Shown piece by piece: positions 58,189 through 64,000 of a stretch of DNA of 64,000 nt (its first letter is position 1; each line of letters begins with the position of its first letter). The stretch spans positions 1,292,001 through 1,356,000 of the forward strand of contig NZ_CP018061.1 in assembly GCF_002813755.1 (NCBI RefSeq). The letters run 5' to 3'. The notes below the pieces were generated by a model. The model saw nothing but the letters and a program-made list of their open reading frames with translations, was not told where the DNA came from and did not search any database. The position numbers and the translations under genes were made by a program. This DNA comes from Enterococcus mundtii (GTDB lineage: Bacteria; Bacillota; Bacilli; Lactobacillales; Enterococcaceae).

Positions 58189-59523
58189 CTACTGTTCTTC
58201 TATGGTGATTTTTCCATCCATCAGTTGGTTTTCTTTTTCTTGTTTCACTTGTTGGCGTTCTTCCTTCAAATATTCACGGTCCATCGCAACTAAGAAAGGC
58301 ACCCAAATCAGTGTCATCACAACTACAGTCACGATTTGTAAAAGTGCGCCGGTGATCGAACCAGTTCCTAACCAACCTGACAGTAAAATCGGCGTCGTCC
58401 AGACAACCGTTGCCCCGATTGGACGAGGAACTAAGCCAAAGTAAATCGCAAAGTATGAAATCGTAGTAGAAGCTAGTGGCGCTAAAATCCAAGGAATGAA
58501 TGCCACTGGGTTCAACACGACGGGCAGGCCAAAAGTCATTGGTTCTGATACATTAAAAATCGCTGGTGCAATGATCGTTTTCATCGTCTTCTTCATACGA
58601 ATTGAGCGAGCGATAAAGAATGCCATTGTGATCGAAATACCAAGTTGCATTCCTTGATTGACGAACACGCCCATAAAGGTCGTGTTGATGATATGTGGCA
58701 ACTGTTCTGCGCCATTTTTATATGCTTCAAAGTTTTCAATTGCTAAAGCACCCATGATTGGATCAATCACTGCATTGACGACTAACGTGCCGTGGATACC
58801 GAACCACCAGAAAAGTTGCGTAAAGAAAACAGCGATCAATACAGCGGGTAAAGTTCCGCCAAGTCCCATCAAAGGTTGTTGCAACATCTGATAAACGAAA
58901 TCGACTGCATTTCCCCAGGTGGTAAAAGTAAATAGATAGCGGATGATGTTGAATAAAAACAAAGGAGCAGCTCCAGGGATGATGGCCACAAAAGATTCAG
59001 CAATCATCGGTGGAACGGATTCTGGCATCTTGATCGTAAACCCTGTGCGACTGATCCGACTATAGATTTCTGTAGCGACGATTGCTGTCAAGATACCCAC
59101 GAACATCCCTTCAGCACCTAGTTTCGATAAAGGAATAAACGTACCCATGGTTTCATCGCTCCCAAACGGTAACAGCATGATGAAACAAGAAAGTGAAATG
59201 GCACCAGCAAAGATTTGTGGTTGTTTGTAGTGACCAGCCAATTGATAACCGATCCCAAATACAATAAAAAGTGCTGAAATACTCATTGTCGCATTGCCGA
59301 CAGGTCCAAAGAACTCATTTAAAAAGGTATTGAATGCTTCTGGCAGAAAAGTAGCGAAGCCAAATGTTGTTGGCAAATTTTGGATAATGATCATGATGGA
59401 AGCAAACATTGTTGCAGGAAAAGCCATCATAAAACCATCTCGGAGACTGAGTAGATATTTATTATTTGCGATCAGCGTTGCAGCGGGCACCATTTTTTCA
59501 GCTAATTTATCGACAAATTTCAT
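58189..59523 (-). CDS. PTS EIIC component, lactose/cellobiose family
   Basis: 444 aa, about 10 transmembrane segments; EIIC_Lac-type with WWFGIHGTLVVNAVIDPI and FNVSEPMTFGLPVVLNP. Translocates a galactoside while phosphorylating it with help from EIIA and EIIB, which are not encoded in this window. The substrate is inferred from the two galactosidases in the same operon. AAGGAG precedes the ATG; operator repeats and a cre-like site lie just upstream. Confidence 0.9.
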   Translation of the reverse strand: MKFVDKLAEKMVPAATLIANNKYLLSLRDGFMMAFPATMFASIMIIIQNLPTTFGFATFLPEAFNTFLNEFFGPVGNATMSISALFIVFGIGYQLAGHYKQPQIFAGAISLSCFIMLLPFGSDETMGTFIPLSKLGAEGMFVGILTAIVATEIYSRISRTGFTIKMPESVPPMIAESFVAIIPGAAPLFLFNIIRYLFTFTTWGNAVDFVYQMLQQPLMGLGGTLPAVLIAVFFTQLFWWFGIHGTLVVNAVIDPIMGALAIENFEAYKNGAEQLPHIINTTFMGVFVNQGMQLGISITMAFFIARSIRMKKTMKTIIAPAIFNVSEPMTFGLPVVLNPVAFIPWILAPLASTTISYFAIYFGLVPRPIGATVVWTTPILLSGWLGTGSITGALLQIVTVVVMTLIWVPFLVAMDREYLKEERQQVKQEKENQLMDGKITIEEQ

Positions 59524-59550
59524 GTGTGATAACTCCTTTTATTTAATATG

Positions 59551-59595
59551 TGCAAACGTTTACTTGGTGAGTATAATTGTTTACTTAATGTTTAC
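59551..59595 (-). promoter_or_regulatory. Operator/cre cluster upstream of the galactoside operon
   Basis: TGCAAACGTTTACT (59551-59564) matches the catabolite-responsive element consensus apart from one base and also resembles a LacI-family operator. Further GTTTAC copies start at 59579 and 59590. Similar GTTTAC repeats precede the LacI-type gene itself. Confidence 0.7.
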
Positions 59596-59611
59596 ACAAG
59601 TGAGAAAACAA

Positions 59612-59646
59612 AAAAAGTTCGAGAAAGAGAGATTCTCGAACTTTTT
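59612..59646 (-). terminator. Terminator between the LacI-type gene and the PTS gene
   Basis: AAAAAGTTCGAGAA pairs with TTCTCGAACTTTTT around a seven-nt loop; T-run on both strands. Separates the regulator transcript from the operon. Confidence 0.88.
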
Positions 59647-59675
59647 CAAGGGATAAATGTGTAAAATGAGTTAAT

Positions 59676-60713
59676 CTAAAGCGGGATGTCCTGTCCGATG
59701 GAGTCTCGTAACACGAGTTCACTGCGACAGATCACACGGATCGGCATCGTTCGTTCTTTTAGCATGCGTTCCTTCGCTAAGCGTACAGCTAAACGCCCCA
59801 TTTCTTCCGGGTTTGCCTTAATACTTGATAAGCTTGGTGTCATGAATTGAGCCATTTCGATATCATCAAAACTCACGACAGCAATATCATCAGGGATTTT
59901 TTTATTTGCTTCACTGATTGCTTTATAAACACCTACTGCCATCGGATCACTGGCGACGATAACTGCTGTGGGCGGTGAGGATTGCGCCAATAACTCTTTG
60001 CCTAACCGAAGGCCATCTTCAGGTTTCCAGTTTCCCTGATAGGTGTTGGCATAATGTTGCAGGCCATTTAATTTCATCCATTTCAGGTAAGATTCCGCCC
60101 GGATCTCCTCTTTGTTTTTATGAACTTCACCGTTTTCAGCTACTTGACTGCTGTATCCACCGATAAATGCGATGTTTCGATGGCCTTTCTTGTAGAGGAC
60201 CTCTAAAACTTCAACGGTTTTTTGTTGGAAATCGGTTTGGATACAGTCAAATTCTTCAGAGTTAGAGTAATTATCGACCAAGATCAAGTTGGGATTGATC
60301 GTAGCGATTTTTTTCGTTGCTTCAATCGTCATTTCACTGATCATGATCACTGCACCATATTTTGCTAACTCTTTCCACTCTTTATGGGCATCTCTCATAT
60401 GAAAAGCACGTATTGTACGAAAGCGCCACTTTGCCGCTTCTTTTTCGATGCCACCACGGATTTTGCGAAAATAGGGATCATCTAATTCTGCTTCTTCTTG
60501 ATGTCGAACGATCAAGGCGATCGTCATTTCATCTCCTAGACTTCGACTGCCACGTTTATTTTTGTCGACTGAATAGTTTAATTGATTGGCAATTTCAATC
60601 ACACGTATCCTTGTTTGTTCGTTGATGCTAAATGTGGGATCTTCATTCAGGATACGGGAAACACTCGCTGCTGAAACCCCAGCGATTTTGGCAATATCAC
60701 GTATAGATGCCAT
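59676..60713 (-). CDS. LacI-family transcriptional regulator
   Basis: 345 aa. N-terminal HTH (ASIRDIAKIAGVSAASVSRILNEDPTFSINEQTRIRVIEIA) and a periplasmic-binding-type sugar-sensing domain (IGGYSSQVAENGE...; AVIVASDPMAVGVYKAISEANKKIPDDIAVVSFDD). Likely represses the downstream galactoside operon and itself. GAGGTGAGTAA is the ribosome binding site. Same orientation as the operon but separated by a terminator. Confidence 0.92.
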   Translation of the reverse strand: MASIRDIAKIAGVSAASVSRILNEDPTFSINEQTRIRVIEIANQLNYSVDKNKRGSRSLGDEMTIALIVRHQEEAELDDPYFRKIRGGIEKEAAKWRFRTIRAFHMRDAHKEWKELAKYGAVIMISEMTIEATKKIATINPNLILVDNYSNSEEFDCIQTDFQQKTVEVLEVLYKKGHRNIAFIGGYSSQVAENGEVHKNKEEIRAESYLKWMKLNGLQHYANTYQGNWKPEDGLRLGKELLAQSSPPTAVIVASDPMAVGVYKAISEANKKIPDDIAVVSFDDIEMAQFMTPSLSSIKANPEEMGRLAVRLAKERMLKERTMPIRVICRSELVLRDSIGQDIPL

Positions 60714-60724
60714 TTACTCACCTC

Positions 60725-60751
60725 TTGTTTACTGTTTACTAAATAGTAACA
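60725..60751 (-). promoter_or_regulatory. GTTTAC repeats upstream of the LacI-type gene
   Basis: TTGTTTACT (60725-60733) and TGTTTACT (60733-60740) are direct repeats, the second running into TAGTAACAG to form an imperfect palindrome. Position just upstream of the start suggests autoregulation. Confidence 0.5.
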
Positions 60752-60841
60752 GATGATTAAACAAAAGGCGAATGAAAAATTTAGCATTCATTCTCTGAGG
60801 ATTTGTTGTTGTTCTGTGTGAATCAGTGGGTAGAATAAACG

Positions 60842-60872
60842 AAAAAACCGTAAATCACCATTTGGATTTACG
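60842..60872 (-). terminator. Terminator of the Gfo/Idh oxidoreductase gene
   Basis: CCGTAAATC pairs with GGATTTACGG around a short loop; the plus-strand AAAAAA before it is the T-run for minus-strand transcripts. Confidence 0.75.
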
Positions 60873-60929
60873 GCTCGATTCTTTCATTACTTGGAAAAAG
60901 TGTCTCCCCTTTTGGATGTAACAACATCC

Positions 60930-61967
60930 TTAATTTTCAAATGCAGTTTTTGCTTCTTCGATCTGTTGGATACCTGTTTCTAATATTTTCATTTGTAATA
61001 ACGTTTCTTCATCTTTTACGATTTTTTCTGCGCCATTGATCAACGTTTCGTAGATTCCTTCGTACACGCGGCGATAATCTCCGACTTCAGAAACAACTTT
61101 CTCTTCATGATAAGTTCCTTCTTCATCAATGTAGGTCAATACACCATAGTGTTCCGGTTGATCAATCCCAAAGTCAGCATTTTCAGGCATATAGAACATT
61201 TTCAAGTGTTCTTCTTGTCGGTCTTTTGTTTGTTTGACAAACATCCCTTTTTTGCCATAGACAACAAAACTAGGACGTTCTTTGATACGGAAGTAACTTG
61301 ATTTGATCGAAACTTTCATTCGACCGTAGTAAAAGTCTAAGTCAAAGTAATCATTCATTCGGCCGGTACCTAGTAATTGACGGACATCGTAATGGATATC
61401 ATCTGGTTCACCAAAATAAGAAAGGACCTGATCCACTGTATGACAAGCATGGCCATATAAGTAGCTATTGGCAACTGAAAATTCCTTTGTACCCTCTGGG
61501 ATTTCTGGGCGGAAGTAGTCATAGTGCATTTCCACTTCTAAAATATCACCAAGTTTGCCACTTTCGATCACTTTTTGAACGGTCAAAAAGTCCGAATCAA
61601 AGCGGCGATTTTGATAACATTGGATAAATAGTCCTTTTTCCGCTGCTAAGTCGAATAATTCTTTTGCTTCTTTTGAAGTTTCTGCAAAAGGTTTTTCGAC
61701 TAATACGTTCTTACCATTTTCCAAAGCAAGTTTTGCGTATTCTGCATGAAATTGGCTAGGTGTCGTGATGACCACTAATTGGATCTCAGGATCATTCCAC
61801 AGATCAGACAACTGATCGGTATATTCGATTTCATCAAAAGTCTTCCAAATAGGTGCTGATGGAGAGTAGATTTTTTTGACGTTGATCTTATCTGGTAGTC
61901 TTCTTGAGAACGGTAAATGATAGCGATTGGTACTTTTGCCATTGCCTAAATATGCGATTGTTAACAT
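60930..61967 (-). CDS. Gfo/Idh/MocA-family NAD(P)-dependent oxidoreductase
   Basis: 345 aa from the ATG at 61967 (GTAGGAGGAAACGAC upstream); the longer in-frame start at 62018 lacks a site. Rossmann fold at the N-terminus (LTIAYLGNGKSTNRYHLPFSR) and the family signature VEKPFAETSKEAKELF with the catalytic Lys. C-terminal alpha/beta substrate domain. Substrate probably a sugar or inositol derivative but not decided. Divergent from an RpiR regulator, its likely controller. Confidence 0.88.
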   Translation of the reverse strand: MLTIAYLGNGKSTNRYHLPFSRRLPDKINVKKIYSPSAPIWKTFDEIEYTDQLSDLWNDPEIQLVVITTPSQFHAEYAKLALENGKNVLVEKPFAETSKEAKELFDLAAEKGLFIQCYQNRRFDSDFLTVQKVIESGKLGDILEVEMHYDYFRPEIPEGTKEFSVANSYLYGHACHTVDQVLSYFGEPDDIHYDVRQLLGTGRMNDYFDLDFYYGRMKVSIKSSYFRIKERPSFVVYGKKGMFVKQTKDRQEEHLKMFYMPENADFGIDQPEHYGVLTYIDEEGTYHEEKVVSEVGDYRRVYEGIYETLINGAEKIVKDEETLLQMKILETGIQQIEEAKTAFEN

Positions 61968-62179
61968 GTCGTTTCCTCCTACTTTCGAATGATTTCGTTT
62001 CTTGAGTATAGCGCACAATAGATAAAAGAAAGCCGATTCTAGTTTTTTTGGTAGAAATGTTCAAAGAAATTGAAAGAATGACGATATTTTTGAAAAAGAT
62101 GTTCAATCTTAGACTAATCTAAAAAGAAGTGGTTATTTTTCTAGTTATTCAGTAAGATAGATTTGGAGGTGTGTGATGG

Positions 62180-63052
62180 ATGCTTATCGAAGAAAAATTA
62201 ACCCAACAAGAAACATTTACTACAAATGAAAAACGGATCGCCGATTATCTACGTATGAACTTGGAAGCAGCAGTTTATATGACGATTGAAGAGCTGGCAA
62301 AGGAGACCTATACCTCCCATTCCGCAATTATCCGCTTCTGTAAAAAAATCGGCTATAGCGGATTTAAAGAATTTCGCTTTGAATTAGGGCGAGAAGTCCA
62401 CCAACTGGTTGCTCAGTTCAATCAAGTCATCGATCCTAATTTTCCTTTTACCGTTGATGATGATGCGAAGATGATTGCCAAAAAAATGGCGGATCTATCC
62501 ATTCAAGCCATCAAAAAAGCGCAATTCCAAATGGAAGATCAATCGTTAGAAACCATCGCGACTGTTTTAAACAAAGCAGAGCGCATTTTCTTATTTGCAA
62601 AAGGTGATTCGCAAACAACCGCTCGGAAATTCCAAAACAAATTAGTCAAACTAAATAAGTTCTTGATCTTAGCCGAAGAATATAGCGATTCGTCCTGGAA
62701 TGCAGCTAATTTGACGGAAAATGACTGCGCAATTTTTATTAGCTATAGTGGACGCATCCATCATTACGAACGTATTCTTACCTATCTGGCACATATTGGT
62801 GCACCTAGTTTATTAATCACAGGAAATGAACAGTCTGAAATGGCAAAGAAAGCAGCCATGCGGTTGGTCGTGTCCCAAGAAGAGTATGATTTTGCGAAAG
62901 TTGCTACATTCTCTTCTCAAATTGCCTTCGACTATGTCTTGAATACCTTGTACTCCTTGATGTATACGCAAAACTACCAAGAAAATTTATTGAATTTGAA
63001 AGAAAAACAAGAACTGATCCAAAAAGGCTTGTTAAAGGAATACAAGAAGTAA
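62180..63052 (+). CDS. RpiR-family transcriptional regulator
   Basis: 290 aa. N-terminal HTH_6 domain (FTTNEKRIADYLRMNLEAAVYMTIEELAKETYTSHSAIIRFCKKIGYSGFKEFR) and a C-terminal SIS domain (about 125-260: FLFAKGDSQTTARKF...FISYSGRIHHYERILTYLAHIGAPSLLITGN) that senses a phosphosugar. GGAGGTGTGTG precedes the ATG. Probably controls the divergent oxidoreductase gene through the shared 212-nt intergenic region. Confidence 0.9.
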   Translation: MLIEEKLTQQETFTTNEKRIADYLRMNLEAAVYMTIEELAKETYTSHSAIIRFCKKIGYSGFKEFRFELGREVHQLVAQFNQVIDPNFPFTVDDDAKMIAKKMADLSIQAIKKAQFQMEDQSLETIATVLNKAERIFLFAKGDSQTTARKFQNKLVKLNKFLILAEEYSDSSWNAANLTENDCAIFISYSGRIHHYERILTYLAHIGAPSLLITGNEQSEMAKKAAMRLVVSQEEYDFAKVATFSSQIAFDYVLNTLYSLMYTQNYQENLLNLKEKQELIQKGLLKEYKK

Positions 63053-63070
63053 GCGTTGTAGGAACAAAGA

Positions 63071-63113
63071 AATAGCCCAAAGACTGAATCCTTCGTTTAG
63101 TCTTTGGGCTATT
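63071..63113. terminator. Hairpin between the RpiR gene and the histidine phosphatase gene
   Basis: AATAGCCCAAAGACT pairs perfectly with AGTCTTTGGGCTATT around a 13-nt loop. No long T-run on the plus strand, but the position between convergent genes fits a terminator. Confidence 0.7.
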
Positions 63114-63149
63114 AGTATGGGCGTATAGCGCTTCATTTATCAAAATAAC

Positions 63150-63728
63150 TTAAAATTGATGATTGATTGCTTGGATAAATGTAAATTGACGATCGCTATA
63201 CTCGAATTCTAAAATACAACAATTTGAAAATTTTATCTTGGCTACTTGCTCATAAGGTAACCATTTTTGAATAAATAAATACATGGCACCACCATGGCTA
63301 ACTGCTAACACGCTTTGGTGCTCTTTTTCCATGATGTCGATCAAGGTCGTGTTCATTCTTTGTTGGAGTTCTTTTGAAGACTCCCCGCCATAAGGAACAA
63401 ATGAATCACCATAAGAAGTTTCGCCAACTGGTCGTTTAGGATTCAACGCTTCACTTTCTCCTTCAAATCGGCCAAAGTTCCATTCTTTTAATCCTTTACT
63501 TCGCTGATATTCTTTTTGCCCGATAATGATTTCTAGCGTATCGGAAGCTCGTTCTTGTGTGGATGAATAATACGCATCAAAGGTGATTTGATTGGTTTCA
63601 AAATAGTCTCTTGCCACCTCTGCTTGTCTGATCCCAGCTTCTGTCAAGGGAGAGTCACAAGCCCCTTGGATTTTCCCTAATTGATTGAACAAGGTTTGAC
63701 CATGGCGCATGAGATAAAGTTTTTTCAT
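63150..63728 (-). CDS. Histidine phosphatase superfamily protein (phosphoglycerate mutase-like)
   Basis: 192 aa. Phospho-accepting His in LMRHGQTLFNQ, GxxDSPLTEAG, an acidic residue in LKEWNFGRFEGE and the second His in VSHGGAMYLF. Cytosolic. The 192-aa size and sequence suggest a broad phosphatase rather than true phosphoglycerate mutase. AGGAGGTC precedes the ATG. Driven by a MerR-type promoter. Confidence 0.9.
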   Translation of the reverse strand: MKKLYLMRHGQTLFNQLGKIQGACDSPLTEAGIRQAEVARDYFETNQITFDAYYSSTQERASDTLEIIIGQKEYQRSKGLKEWNFGRFEGESEALNPKRPVGETSYGDSFVPYGGESSKELQQRMNTTLIDIMEKEHQSVLAVSHGGAMYLFIQKWLPYEQVAKIKFSNCCILEFEYSDRQFTFIQAINHQF

Positions 63729-63770
63729 TTAAAGACCTCCTGTCGATTTGAATATGTATCTTCACTATTT

Positions 63771-63801
63771 AGTATAGTCTCTGGAGTAAACTCCAAGTCA
63801 A
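63771..63801 (-). promoter_or_regulatory. MerR-type promoter with 19-bp spacer
   Basis: On the minus strand TTGACT (63801-63796) and TATACT (63776-63771) are 19 bp apart, too long for normal sigma-A use. The spacer carries the inverted repeat TGGAGT-TT-ACTCCA, the classic layout of MerR-family activated promoters. No MerR gene is in this window. Confidence 0.8.
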
Positions 63802-63914
63802 TAGAAAACCTATTTTTTTCGATGTGGTTGGTATACAAGTTGTCTTGACTTGAAATGATCAATGCTCCAGATGTTTACCATCAAGCTTTAATAATAGTTA
63901 TTCAGCGACTGTAT

Positions 63915-63974
63915 AAAAAAGAAGCGCCTACTCCCAACATCGGAAAATTCTGGGGAAGTAGTCGCTTCTTTTTT
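63915..63974. terminator. Bidirectional terminator at the right edge
   Basis: AAAAGAAGCG, CTACT and CCC pair with GGG, AGTAG and CGCTTCTTTT; T-runs lie on both sides. Belongs to a gene beyond the window or to the far side of the histidine phosphatase promoter region. Confidence 0.8.
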
Positions 63975-64000
63975 ATTTGTAGATTTTATCTAGCTATCAG

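Overview
The window looks like a chromosomal segment of a low-GC Gram-positive coccus, most probably an Enterococcus of the faecium/hirae/durans group. Reasons: an uninterrupted PyrR-controlled pyrimidine operon, lspA-rluD directly upstream of it, an NFACT/RqcH protein of the EfbA type, a trpXYZ transporter, an Epx-like pore-forming toxin, strong AGGAGG ribosome binding sites and AT-rich spacers. The species cannot be fixed from sequence alone. No rRNA, tRNA, CRISPR array, transposase or integrase was recognised.

Layout. (1) 1-10.4 kb: two tandem giant toxin-like genes. The first runs off the left edge; the second is 2372 aa. They share a roughly 900-residue C-terminal part carrying a hydrophobic segment and an HExxH metallopeptidase motif. 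(2) 10.6-12.5 kb: a small HTH regulator, two membrane proteins and a HEPN-like/CBS protein. (3) 12.5-25.6 kb: lspA, rluD, then the whole de novo UMP pathway (pyrR-pyrP-pyrB-pyrC-carA-carB-pyrK-pyrD-pyrF-pyrE) behind one PyrR attenuator. (4) 25.8-28.1 kb: a YfbR-like nucleotidase, a cytoplasmic alpha-carbonic anhydrase and a LysR regulator; the carbonic anhydrase could supply bicarbonate to CarAB. (5) 28.3-29.2 kb: a secreted ETX/MTX2 aerolysin-type toxin (Epx-like), followed by convergent rqcH. (6) 31.2-37.2 kb: a hypothetical protein, an apparent tryptophan leader-peptide attenuator ahead of trpXYZ, then aroE and an LCP-family cell-wall ligase. (7) 37.4-43.1 kb: an accessory island with a toxin-antitoxin pair whose toxin is broken, an array of four related putative immunity genes (one a pseudogene, two almost identical), and a convergent secreted polymorphic toxin ending in a CdiA-CT RNase A-like domain. 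(8) 43.5-53.3 kb: topB, a small membrane protein, a GNAT enzyme, a P-type cation ATPase behind a structured leader, an AT-rich spacer, ldh, a three-gene operon of unknown function and an acidic repeat protein. (9) 53.3-60.7 kb, minus strand: a galactoside locus (LacI regulator, PTS EIIC, DUF3284 protein, GH36 alpha-galactosidase, GH42 beta-galactosidase). (10) 60.9-63.8 kb: a Gfo/Idh/MocA oxidoreductase divergent from an RpiR regulator, and a histidine phosphatase behind a MerR-type 19-bp-spacer promoter.

Best candidates for something not yet described: the five-segment Trp leader switch at 31.9-32.2 kb, the RNase A-like polymorphic toxin with its convergent multi-copy putative immunity array at 38-43 kb, and the tandem giant metalloprotease-type toxins at 1-10.4 kb. 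All family names come from reading motifs by eye; no database search was run.
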